From contig OZ244872.1 in NCBI GenBank assembly GCA_965221215.1, positions 496,001 to 560,000 on the forward strand: a stretch of DNA of 64,000 nucleotides, in the 5' to 3' direction. This stretch comes from Aldehydirespirator sp965221215. GTDB taxonomy: Bacteria; Actinomycetota; Acidimicrobiia; Acidimicrobiales; Aldehydirespiratoraceae. Numbering within the stretch: the stretch's first letter is position 1; the number at the start of each line of letters is the position of its first letter. Under the pieces are notes generated by a model. That model ran no database searches, was not told the DNA's origin, and saw only the letters and a list, made by a program, of their open reading frames with translations. Below, piece after piece: positions 26,201 to 31,213 of the stretch. A program made the translations under genes and the position numbers.

Positions 26201-28331
26201 CGGCGACATCGTCGCCAACAACTACGCCGACCTGTGCGACCAGGCGCTGAGCAGCGGCAGCGGCGTCACCACGGGCTGGGACCTCGCCGACCCGCGCAGC
26301 GAGGACGGCGCCCCCAACAACCCGAACAGCCCCGGCCAGGCCCAGCAGGCGTGGACCGGCACCGGCAACGCCTGCGAGGCCTACGACTACCCGCTGGGCA
26401 ACAGCCCCAACGTCTCGCGCGCCGCCTCGCACGAGACGACGTGGGCGTTCATGCACCAGGCCCACAGCCCCCGCACCCAGCAGCGGCCCCTCTACGGCAT
26501 GTCGCCGGTCTTCAAGGTGGCGGGCACGGCCGCGACGCCGGTGGCGGACTTCGCCGCGGCGGCGTCGACCGTGGGCGAGGCCTCCGCGACGACGAACATC
26601 CGCCTCAACCTGAGCCCCGCGCCCGCTGCCGGCATCACCGTGAGATACACGCTGTCGGGGACGGCGACGCGCGGCAGCGACTACACCATCAGCGGCGTGA
26701 CGAGCAACAGCGCCACGGTGAGCGTCAGCGGCGGCGCGACGTTCGTGAACATCCCCGTCGCCATCGTCGACGACAGCGCGCAGGAGAGCGCCGAGACCAT
26801 CGTGTTGACGCTGAACCCGGGCACGGGCTACAGCGTGGGCACGACCAACGCCGTCCACACCCGCACCATCACCGACAACGACACCACAAACCCCCCGCCG
26901 CCGCCGCCGACGCCGATCGCGAGCTTCGCGGCGGCCGCATCGACCGTCGGCGAGGCCTCGGGGACGACGAGCCTCGCAGTGAACTTCAGCCCCGCGCCCT
27001 CGGGCGCCATCACCCTGCGCTACGAGCTCACGGGCACCGCCGCGCTCGGCGCGGACTACACCATCAGCGGAGGATCCGGCACCAGCCGCACGCTCAGCGT
27101 CAACGCCGGCGCCACGTCGGTGAACATCCCCATCGCCATCATCAACGACAACACACAAGAAACCAACGAAACCATCATCGTCACGCTGCTCAGCAGCACG
27201 CAGTACGCACGCAACGAGCCGCTCATCCACACCCGCACCATCACCGACAACGACGCCACCAACCCGCCCCCGCCGGGCCCGCCCCCCGGACCGCCGCCCG
27301 GACCCCCGCCCGGGCCTCCCCCCGGACCGCCTCCGGGACCGCCGCCCGGACCGCCGCCTCCGGGGCCGCCCGGCCCGCCGGGCCCGCCGCCGCAGGACGA
27401 GGACGAGCCCGAGCCGGGGCCGGTGTTGGCGCCCGAGGCGTTCGACGACTTCGACGAGGTCTCCGACGCCCTTCGAGGCGAGATGGACCACGCCCACGCG
27501 ATGGGCTGGCTCAACGGGGTCGGCTGCGACGACGCGATGCTGTGCCCCCGCGGCGCGATGCCCCGCTGGCAGGTCGCGGTGATGATCGTGCGCGCCGTCG
27601 ACCGCGCCGAACCCGACCCCGTCACCAGAACCCGCTTCACCGACGTGGACCCCGCCATGTGGTGGGCCGCCCACGTCCAGCGCCTCTCCCGGCTGCGGAT
27701 CACCCACGGCTGCGCCGCAGGCCGGTTCTGCCCCCACCAGCCCATCAACCGAGCCGAGGCCGCCTCCCTGCTCGCGCGCGCCCACCAGCTCACCGCCCCC
27801 GACCCCGCCGCCTTCACAGACATCGACCCCGGCGACGTCCACGCCGAAGCCGTCGCCGCGCTGCACCGCTACGGCGTCACCTACGGCTGCGACGCCGCCC
27901 GCAACCGCTACTGCCCCTACCAGCCCCTCACCCGCGAGCAGGCCGCCAGCCTGCTCGTGCGCGCCCAGCGCATCCCCACCGGACCCCAAGGCACAAAAAC
28001 CCCGCCCGAGACGCCGACACTCACCGTCACAGCAGGCCCCCCAATCACCGAGGGCCAAGCCGCCATATTCCTCATCACCGCCCAACCGGCGCCCGACTGG
28101 ACCACAGCCGTGCGCTACACGCTAACCCAGACCGGAGGCGACGCCGCCGCCGCCTCAACCGGCGCCAAGACCGTCCACATCCGCCGCGCCCGCACCCTGG
28201 TGCGCATCGGCACCCACAACGACGACACCGACGAACCCGACACCGAGCTGACCCTCACCCTCCAACCAGCCGGCGGCTACCAAACCACCCACCCCCAAAC
28301 AGCCACAACAACCATCACCGACAACGACTAG
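14250..28331 (+). CDS. giant secreted surface protein: Calx-beta repeats, unfamiliar fivefold module, SLH-like end
   Basis: The 4693-residue protein starts at GTG 14250 with a basic, hydrophobic signal peptide (cleavage probably near the AEAGA text, residues ~40-45). The body is made of Calx-beta-like beta-sandwich units ending in DDD/DND, typical calcium-binding adhesion repeats. Five copies of a ~200-residue module (W.L.PSGL..GDDFRLLF...YD.F.R) sit at residues ~828-1064, 1452-1667, 1937-2167, 3029-3227 and 3865-4091. A Pro/Gly linker (nt ~27270-27390) precedes three SLH-like repeats (residues ~4411-4575), each with a Cys pair such as GCAAGRFCPH. A last Calx-beta-like unit ends the protein. 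The likely role is calcium-stiffened adhesion or a coat bound to the cell wall by the SLH part. Confidence 0.9.
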   Translation: MRRRAVRRLVAALAALLVGSVLSVAPVPLLSDSGLLPAPAEAGAQQVTSQAVLHRSTIVEGQTRAFEISRIPTRPEYYLHASVAGSFSAEASDVTITTNNLLGQALTVTPDADGPRAYPDAVYRKIRFEVAANSDSDGAGDETFGVRLCTTADCTGGAVLGEWTVTITEPAADTNISGATGATVTVLGGSRLTMMETSENDDPRDKQAKLRITLDSSPTQDIVLLARTSARVRTGMDAEGQPTTRWTARGVGPKSPDGPIHDVEVARWSSGASGADLTKEAVFFANDNVADAAGGAHTGVFTFRLLILDARYSDSSEGNGNSYSGVTIPNVPFSVIDDEPTRVRVLPASPADDEATEGDSSDTARFRVRIERALAGSEEVNVPLRFIGATLGTEFTIALDGTPTGATLNANTGVVTFSGAGAQEATVVVTAASDDGNSVAETLRVNIPQYSDPWRERYIDTNLAGGACAGVACSNYDRNEGAQRGYGMTLVEAAAGLSVIDPGDGRLEEGGTYRYQVRLNTAPSASVTVAISASPAGKVRFDAGQTQPQPTTTLTFTTGAWQIPLPVIVHGSPAAGNDEVDEPDAQVTLTHDLSSSDSAYNAVADVVHTLTYLDDDPTDVSMSGAGVRASPSDSNISEVMLEGDATRVDRSLTISLSRPLEAGEYARIPLILQAEGHSTADGECDTSGDGAPEEALEHCAIVEGLRGPRISANVAWPPRHNDFVMTATGTGVSLVGVERFTPNYRGYRVLEFRGAGARTATFALHARDGFDDGEGFDEQISVGFLTEAEIDVLWTGNFDSGIQLETEDQEAWFGIDDDDPSEADGTPVPADWSLLPSGLTPGDQFRLIYVTNATTNATSSDLSTYDAFVRAEITGTGLKAGGVDDLKPHASMFKVIGQNGDTEARDHAEFNPNDSDHPNVPIYWVGGAKVADDNADFTDGTWDDEANPRTADGVMVSPSANGYWTGTLRHGGQTGSCLETASGVISTSDAWLGAPIRFGTFNASSRGDVTIGKLNEDSGNPPVSNPLGPAPRDTACARDDGYAHDRTVMRPMYALSGVFVVEAMPGVTIENASAAEGAAITFTVTLPDGYTNSTGVNVPYTLADGRGVSGDPAYHVATSADYTNTAGSVTIPANNSSATFSVQTAQDSTHESDHYFTVTLGTPTSTGTAPPLDAFNASAVGTITDAADRPTFQFNPATVSASETGGAATLTVTRTGATLVPSSVTWTTADGTGAGAATHPGDYTSATGTVQFAPNVASQTISVAITADSVSESAETFTVRLSNPVEARLGSAARATVTVTDADTAPPPTVDVTISASDGDSDGNPVEGGSGAAGYKTITITLSRALASGQWMQVPLTVQGATVTDDYTFRLQPSSQPGVTLLRDGTQTPSVQFANGAQTATLRLTPVQNNRRSQPAVSISAGTPVVNGVTIGEVTGGPIVFFIVDDESGAIEVPAAFGLAPSGLGAGDRFRLIFITSEQRTAESADIDDYNRWVQGVVARGGHADLLPYGGLVTVIGSTAAVDARVNTGMWDPDANSGSGGWADGSASASDSGVAVYWLAAPPSEQVASNYWDFYDEGGWSGGTEGGGNHSTVDRTESGALRTAGGSIWTGSLHTGLKADAQELGASSVRVGNANPAGTNPLDDGSVVSSTGTHPMFAISPVFEQQAPVIPVVSFNAATYNIDEDHAHGGVIIAVDASVAPTVDLTVNLSSADGTATAGEDYTAPPATFTLPSGQTRRQFTVRFIDDSVDEGDETFTLTLGAASDGSYTLGSPSSTTVTIVDDDEPPVTVTMSASDGDADGNAVENGAGTTGYRTITVALGRALTGAETVTVPLTVVGATVADDYTFDLQPGTQTGVTLLNSGATHTAQDPALRFVSGGTSATLRLRPVNDSDREQPYAVVAYGTGSRAPSGVNVALGDVTGGPVGIVLVDDETGDVEVPSSWGLVPSGIGPGDDFRLLFRTSSGRDATSGDIAVYDAFVRGVLAAGGHADVLPYAGFFKVFASTRSSSGSTGATARFHNGLVTTGEHNDHHDQAGDVWADGSARSTRNTARTRIYWLNGPILANNYADLCDLNWTSTPGISNGFDRADPRSEDGTQNNPDSPGQAQQPWTGSGNACEAWNHPLGAATVSRGAVDSAGSLWHEAAAANTQTRPMYGLSPVFTVEGATAELSVSASGTVTEGATLTVTVTLSRNADANLSVPVRMRTSGAPTASSADFTLSNGGSVAITSGTSSGTLTFTAVDDDIDEDAETLVLEFGALPAGVVAGTADSVAITISDDDTAGVTVAQSGGNTAVAEDGGTDTYTVELDSQPLTSVVITATAPAGTQVSNDGGTSWGSTATLTFTTGNWNTAQTVTVRGVNDDVDNANDRRDVTITQAVTTGDTNGKYTTSTAVADVSVRVNDDDTAAVTVAGGPLTVNEDQSDTGTYTVALATQPIANVTVTATAPAGAQVSDDGGSTWGASVELEFTSGTSGNWGTAQTVTVRGAQDIIDNPGDERSVTITHAITSGNGDGSRYTPSTPSIDGVAVTVTDDDAAPSIIRLGVDTSTVGEGAGATTVTVTATVVGATRFGVAQEVDVTVAPTADLLGVNFVDMAAVSPFTITIGAGATSATGMFTLTPDDDIVDETDNTVMVTGSATGDSTLRFVQANIALTDDDATPTSVILSVNPTSVTENGGARSIAVTATVGGGTTFGTVKTVAVSVAGHNAEGRVNFTAAGFNITINAEAASGSGSFTLTPTNNSWDEMDGAAALSGTLPGVTVTGASVTISDDDAAPSGVALSVNTASIAEGAGATAVTVTATVQGATRYGSARTVTVSQAGSGGANVVDYTATAPGAITIAAGAASSTTSFTLTPTDDATDEFNETVTVSGSGAGIASFSSSSITLTDDDDTTVAISAPPGGIAENGGTKDVTLTLSRALTGAETVTVPLDVVGATAGTDYTVALEPSTQTGVALSQSGPDSAQAPKVTLGSGASAAVLRFTAVDDALRQQPYLVVRYGTGGRAPSGTGVDLAAPAGGPVGFVLTDDETGDIGVLPSWGLLPAQTATSRADFRLVFVTSTRRDASSGDIADYDHFIRLHLAQGHPGIVPYAGFFTALGSTSTVALQDHAAVTGSASMAFFWLGETATSGERRLAASNDTFRAEWFTGSTPSQQSVPRDESGTLVSPAADGYFTGSTAAGARSGNPLGAASVTVGYLNDSGAGRAPLGSAQTASGTATRSFYGLSPVFSYVGDPAITITSQTNTVTEGTAITFTIEADPAPAADLPVNLVVSDDAHVLSPAATGIKNGAVTILANTTSVTYTVNTVDDSTDEPDTAAGAAIAVGDNYALGTPSIATVTVQDNDAMTVTVAGGGGTVNEGASTDYTVDPGRGLDSGETVTIHFAPAGTATRGTDYAITCHGAGATCAGLAGTAPTLTIRGGSGARRATIRISARTDSIHPESGETAGISLRSGHTSTGSGGPFSVSGTPTTFTIASVAPAAITASFGAAAYSGTEAAGSRTVTIPVNLSAAAPSGGLSIAYAAHSSSTAASADYGISPAASVSIAQGATSASITVTITDDALHEGSETIVLDISGGAGYSPGTTARTTVTITDDDPAPTTVALSVDDTSVGEGDGATTITVTATVGGTTRWGAAQTVAVSVAGSGGQGVVGFTAQPATFNVAIAAGAGTGTGTFTLTPTDNNTVENDETVTVSGTLGGVTVSAATITLTDDDDTAPAAAVTVTMSASGGDSDGNAVEAASGATGYRTITVTLGRALTGAETVTVPLTVVGATVATDYAFGLRPSQQAGVTLLTSNPHSAQDPALRLAAGASAATLRLTPVNNSARTQPYVVIAYGTGSRTPAAGGGATLGAVTGGPVGVVLVDDESGDVTVPAGWALKPSALVAGDDFRLLFRSSTSRDATSTDIADYDAFIRGALATGGHADVVAYAGFFQAFASTRSSAGSTGTTARVHTAMAAEHTQHVPSGGWTDGSAAGSVGDASVGTPIYWLNGDIVANNYADLCDQALSSGSGVTTGWDLADPRSEDGAPNNPNSPGQAQQAWTGTGNACEAYDYPLGNSPNVSRAASHETTWAFMHQAHSPRTQQRPLYGMSPVFKVAGTAATPVADFAAAASTVGEASATTNIRLNLSPAPAAGITVRYTLSGTATRGSDYTISGVTSNSATVSVSGGATFVNIPVAIVDDSAQESAETIVLTLNPGTGYSVGTTNAVHTRTITDNDTTNPPPPPPTPIASFAAAASTVGEASGTTSLAVNFSPAPSGAITLRYELTGTAALGADYTISGGSGTSRTLSVNAGATSVNIPIAIINDNTQETNETIIVTLLSSTQYARNEPLIHTRTITDNDATNPPPPGPPPGPPPGPPPGPPPGPPPGPPPGPPPPGPPGPPGPPPQDEDEPEPGPVLAPEAFDDFDEVSDALRGEMDHAHAMGWLNGVGCDDAMLCPRGAMPRWQVAVMIVRAVDRAEPDPVTRTRFTDVDPAMWWAAHVQRLSRLRITHGCAAGRFCPHQPINRAEAASLLARAHQLTAPDPAAFTDIDPGDVHAEAVAALHRYGVTYGCDAARNRYCPYQPLTREQAASLLVRAQRIPTGPQGTKTPPETPTLTVTAGPPITEGQAAIFLITAQPAPDWTTAVRYTLTQTGGDAAAASTGAKTVHIRRARTLVRIGTHNDDTDEPDTELTLTLQPAGGYQTTHPQTATTTITDND
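16731..17440 (+). repeat. unfamiliar surface module, copy 1
   Basis: Encodes the block beginning ADWSLLPSGLTPGDQFRLIY and ending RPMYALSGVF within the giant protein. It shares the W-L-PSGL-GD-FRL start, a YDAFVR segment, an IYWVGG-type strand and an SP/SGVF end with the four other copies. It is the most diverged from copies 3 and 5. Confidence 0.75.
18604..19250 (+). repeat. unfamiliar surface module, copy 2
   Basis: Encodes the block starting AAFGLAPSGLGAGDRFRLIF and ending HPMFAISPVFE. The central strand reads VAVYWLAAPP. It is preceded by a Calx-beta-like unit that begins VDVTISASDGDSDGNPVEGG, the same unit that precedes copies 3 and 5. Confidence 0.75.
20059..20750 (+). repeat. unfamiliar surface module, copy 3
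   Basis: Encodes SSWGLVPSGIGPGDDFRLLF through RPMYGLSPVF. It is the closest relative of copy 5: both share GGHADVLPYAGFF-type text, FASTRSS, IYWLNG, NNYADLCD, DPRSEDG and a GNACEA motif, suggesting a recent internal duplication of the Calx-beta plus module pair. Confidence 0.8.
23335..23930 (+). repeat. unfamiliar surface module, copy 4 (short form)
   Basis: Encodes PSWGLLPAQTATSRADFRLV through SFYGLSPVFSY. It lacks the NNYADLCD and GNACEA segments of copies 3 and 5 and so is about 30 residues shorter, but it keeps YDHFIR, YAGFF and the SPVF end. Confidence 0.75.
25843..26522 (+). repeat. unfamiliar surface module, copy 5
   Basis: Encodes AGWALKPSALVAGDDFRLLF through RPLYGMSPVFK. It has the same internal landmarks as copy 3 (FASTRSS, IYWLNG, NNYADLCD, GNACEA). 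It is the last module before the final Calx-beta-like units and the Pro/Gly linker. Confidence 0.8.
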
Positions 28332-28361
28332 TGTTCTGAGTGGCCAAGAGGCCGAGCGACA

Positions 28362-28973
28362 CTAGGCCGGTCTGAGGGCGGTCCACACGGCCTTTGCCGG
28401 GTGTTTGGCGGGGTTGCGCCAGCGGTGCTCGTGGTCGGTGCGGAAATGGATCGAGTCGCCCTTGCGAAGCTGGAAGGCCTGGCCGGAGACGTCCACGTCC
28501 AGCCGCCCCGACAGCAGGTGGATCAACTCTTCGCCCGCGTGGCGCAGCGGAGACTCGCCGCTGTCGGCGCCGGGCGCGACCTCGGCGATGGCGGTGGCCA
28601 CGAAGTACTGGCCGTAGGGGCCGGAGATCCCCTCCAGGGTGAGACCCTCGTGGGGGGTGTAGATCGAGCGGCGCCCGGCGGCGGGGGTGAACACCACGTA
28701 GGGCGGCGACTCCAGCTCCTCGTCCACGAAGTACGAGACGGGCTGTTCCAGGGCTGCGGCCAGCTTCAGCAGGGTGGTGATGGTGGGCACCATGGTTCCC
28801 TGCTCCACCTTGTGGATGGCCGCGGTCGACACGTCTGAGCGGTCGGCGAGCTGCTGCAGCGACAGGTTCCACTGCTGGCGCAGGTGGCGGATCTTGGGCC
28901 CGATCGAGTTCACGACCGCGCTCAGCGTCTCGCCGCTCGCCCCGCCGGGCCGCTCGACTGCACCCTCCGTCAC
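28362..28973 (-). CDS. XRE-family regulator with cupin domain
   Basis: A 203-residue DNA-binding regulator. An N-terminal helix-turn-helix (IRHLRQQWNLSLQQLADRSDVSTAAIHKVEQG, residues ~28-60) is joined to a C-terminal cupin barrel (HAGEELIHLLSGRLDVDVSG and LRKGDSIHFRTDHEHRW) that usually senses a small ligand. GTG at 28973 is the only start that keeps the full HTH. The gene is divergent from the OsmC gene, with 96 bp between them containing 16-bp direct repeats. It therefore probably regulates itself and perhaps the OsmC-flavoprotein genes. Confidence 0.9.
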   Translation of the reverse strand: MTEGAVERPGGASGETLSAVVNSIGPKIRHLRQQWNLSLQQLADRSDVSTAAIHKVEQGTMVPTITTLLKLAAALEQPVSYFVDEELESPPYVVFTPAAGRRSIYTPHEGLTLEGISGPYGQYFVATAIAEVAPGADSGESPLRHAGEELIHLLSGRLDVDVSGQAFQLRKGDSIHFRTDHEHRWRNPAKHPAKAVWTALRPA

Positions 28974-29006
28974 CTCATGCCCCCGTCACCTCATGTCCCT
29001 GTCACC
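28968..29006. promoter_or_regulatory. 16-bp-spaced direct repeats at the XRE gene start
   Basis: GTCACC occurs at 28969, 28985 and 29001, exactly 16 bp apart; the first two copies extend to GTCACCTCATGYCCC. The array overlaps the regulator's start codon, where autoregulation would act. Confidence 0.5.
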
Positions 29007-29053
29007 GGGCGCGCAGCATAGACGACCCTTTCGCTTGTGATCCGGCGGTGTCG

Positions 29054-29059
29054 TATAGT
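29054..29059 (+). promoter_or_regulatory. -10-like element of the OsmC gene
   Basis: TATAGT lies 11 nt before the GTG start at 29070. Transcription would begin only a few bases before the start codon, giving a nearly leaderless mRNA, common in actinobacteria. No clear -35 is seen. Confidence 0.35.
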
Positions 29060-29069
29060 TCACGGCCAC

Positions 29070-29465
29070 GTGAGCTCTGCGACCCTTACCGTGTCGGCCC
29101 GGTGGCTGGGCGCCTACCGCTGCGACGTGACCTCCGGCGACTTCACGATCCCGGTGGACGAGCCCGAGCGGCACGGCGGCACCAACCAGGGCCCGCAGCC
29201 CACCGAGCTGCTGCTGGGCGCGCTGTCGTCGTGCTTCACCTTGGCGGTGGCCCACTCGGCCGGCAAGCGGGGCATCGAGCTGACCCACCTGAGCGTGGAG
29301 GTGACCGGCACCTACGACGGCCCCAGCTTCTCGGCCCTAGACATCCGGGTCGATGTGGGCTGCGACGAAGCGGTGAAGGACCGGCTGCTGGAGGCCGCAT
29401 CCCGCGTCTGCTACGTGTCCAACACCATTCGCAACGCTCCCGAGATGTCGGTGCGGGCCATTTGA
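29070..29465 (+). CDS. OsmC/Ohr-family thiol peroxidase-like protein
   Basis: GTG at 29070 gives 131 residues. Members reduce organic hydroperoxides with two conserved cysteines, here Cys55 (LGALSSCFTLAV) and Cys114 (ASRVCYVSNTI), both in the family's usual contexts; the TNQGPQPTELLLGAL block is also standard. Upstream codons in frame are unlikely because they fall in the promoter. It is divergent from the XRE-cupin regulator and followed 123 nt later by a CoA-disulfide-reductase-like flavoprotein, suggesting a thiol/redox theme. Confidence 0.9.
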   Translation: MSSATLTVSARWLGAYRCDVTSGDFTIPVDEPERHGGTNQGPQPTELLLGALSSCFTLAVAHSAGKRGIELTHLSVEVTGTYDGPSFSALDIRVDVGCDEAVKDRLLEAASRVCYVSNTIRNAPEMSVRAI

Positions 29466-29588
29466 GGGCCGGGTGCGGCTTGACACTCGCACGGGCTCGC
29501 ACATAGGTTCCGATACGCAGTTGTCTCATCCGACACGTCGGGTGTTGCCGAGTCACAGCCGGGAGGTCTTGGTGGCGAGAGGGTCACG

Positions 29589-30911
29589 ATGCGCATAGCG
29601 GTGATCGGCGGGGGCGCCGCTGGGCTGGGTGCGGCGGGTGCGGCCAAGGCGGTCGACCCGAGCGCCGAGGTGGTGGTCTACACCGCCGACACCGACGTGG
29701 CCTACAGCCCGTGCGGCATCCCCTACGTGCACGGCAAGGAGATCGACTCGTTCGACCGGCTCTTTTTGGCCACCAAGGAGCAGTACGTCGCCACCGGCAT
29801 CGACGTCCACTACGAGACCACGGTGGAGTCGATCGACCCGAAGGCTCGCACTCTCACCGTCGCGGGCGAGGGCGTGGCGTCCTATGACCGGCTCATCATC
29901 GGGTCGGGATGGAACTACGCCTCGGTGGACGTTCCCGGCAACGATCTCGACGGCATCTACGAGGTCAAGTACATCCGCGAGGCCATGGAGTGGGACAAGC
30001 GGCTCGACTCCTGCACCTCGGCGGTGGTGGTGGACGCCGGTCTGGTGGCCATGGAGATGGTGGCGGCCCTGTGCCACCGGGGGATCAAGTGCACCGTTGT
30101 CGATCCCGCTCCGTGGCCCATGGCCGACGTGTTGGACCCCGACATCGTCGAGCCGGTGCGCCAGGCCTGGGAGGACGCCGGCGTCGACATGCAGTGGGGC
30201 AACCGGGTCACTGCGTTCGCCGGCGACAAGACGGTGAGCCGGGTCGAGACCGAGCAGGACCCCATCGGTGCCGACATCGTGATCGTCGGCACCCACAAGG
30301 TGCCCAACAACCCGCTGGCCGCCGCGGCCGGCCTCGAGCTGGGCTCCACCGGCGGCCTGATCGTCGACTCTCGGATGCAGACCTCGGATCCCAACATCTA
30401 CGCCGCGGGGGACTGCACCGAGATCCCCCACGGAGTCTCCAACATCCCCATCCAGGGGCTGACTGGCTCCCACGCCTACTCCCAGGGCAAGACGGCCGGC
30501 ACCAACGCCGCCGGCGGCACCCGCCACTACCGGCCCGTGTTCGTGCCGTGGGGGCTGCTGGCGGGGGAGTGGATGATCGGCGGGGTGTCGTTCGGCGAGA
30601 CGCTGGCCACTGCGCTGGGCATCCAGCACGTCGTGGGCAAGGCCCAGGGCATCACCCGGGCCCGCTACTACCCCGGCGTCAAGCCGATCACGGTGAAGCT
30701 GCTGGCCGAGCCGGGGTCGCTGCGGCTCATCGGGGCCCAGATGATCGGCGGCGAGGGGATCAAGGAGCGGGCCGACTTTTTGGCCATGGCGGTGCGGGTG
30801 GGCCTCACCGTCGAGGAGCTGGCCACCATGGAGAACGTGTACTCGCCCGCCATCGGCGCCCTCAACGAGCCGATCTCGGTGGCTGCCCAGAACCTTATGG
30901 TCGGGCTGTAA
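29589..30911 (+). CDS. FAD-dependent disulfide oxidoreductase, CoA-disulfide-reductase-like
   Basis: A 440-residue class III pyridine nucleotide-disulfide oxidoreductase relative. FAD is bound by MRIAVIGGGAAGLGAA at the N-terminus; the single redox Cys42 sits in YSPCGIPYV, as in CoA-disulfide reductase and NADH oxidase. IYAAGDCTEIP is the second FAD motif, followed by a dimerisation domain. The NAD(P)-binding loop is odd: it reads VVVDAGLVAMEMV, lacking the usual GxGxxG glycines, so its electron donor may differ. The next small gene begins 7 nt downstream and the Sll0783-like gene soon after, so these three are probably co-transcribed. Confidence 0.85.
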   Translation: MRIAVIGGGAAGLGAAGAAKAVDPSAEVVVYTADTDVAYSPCGIPYVHGKEIDSFDRLFLATKEQYVATGIDVHYETTVESIDPKARTLTVAGEGVASYDRLIIGSGWNYASVDVPGNDLDGIYEVKYIREAMEWDKRLDSCTSAVVVDAGLVAMEMVAALCHRGIKCTVVDPAPWPMADVLDPDIVEPVRQAWEDAGVDMQWGNRVTAFAGDKTVSRVETEQDPIGADIVIVGTHKVPNNPLAAAAGLELGSTGGLIVDSRMQTSDPNIYAAGDCTEIPHGVSNIPIQGLTGSHAYSQGKTAGTNAAGGTRHYRPVFVPWGLLAGEWMIGGVSFGETLATALGIQHVVGKAQGITRARYYPGVKPITVKLLAEPGSLRLIGAQMIGGEGIKERADFLAMAVRVGLTVEELATMENVYSPAIGALNEPISVAAQNLMVGL

Positions 30912-30918
30912 GGCGCTC

Positions 30919-31179
30919 ATGGGATTCGCTCAGTGGCTGCGCTCCAGCTCGGAGCACTATCTGGCCATCGACGCCCAGCGGCGGGTCGGCGCCCGCTACG
31001 GCGCCCGACCGCCGGAGAAGGCCCGCGGCGCTCGGGAGATCTTCTGGCGCCATGTGTTCACTCCGGCCTATCGCCTGTTGCCCTGGGGCGTTCGGCGCCG
31101 AGCCATCGCGGCCCTGCCGGGGTCGCACCGCCGGCAGTGGCCCGTCCGCTCCGGCCGGCCCCAGGGACCGGCGATCTGA
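30919..31179 (+). CDS. small basic protein of unknown function
   Basis: The 86-residue protein is Arg-rich (QRRVGARYGARPPEKARGAR) with an aromatic, amphipathic middle (EIFWRHVFTPAYRLLPWGVRRR). There is no recognised domain, signal peptide or clear membrane span. The ATG follows the flavoprotein stop by 7 nt and precedes the Sll0783-like gene, so it reads as a genuine member of the same transcript. It could bind membrane or a partner through the amphipathic segment, but that is only a guess. Confidence 0.55.
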   Translation: MGFAQWLRSSSEHYLAIDAQRRVGARYGARPPEKARGAREIFWRHVFTPAYRLLPWGVRRRAIAALPGSHRRQWPVRSGRPQGPAI

Positions 31180-31213
31180 AACCCAGACCAATGACAACAA
31201 CAAGGAGGCAACC

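Noticed and set aside
23669..28339. 1556-codon plus-strand frame overlapping the giant gene
   Set aside because: Arg/His-rich shadow frame shifted by one base; no recognisable protein features.
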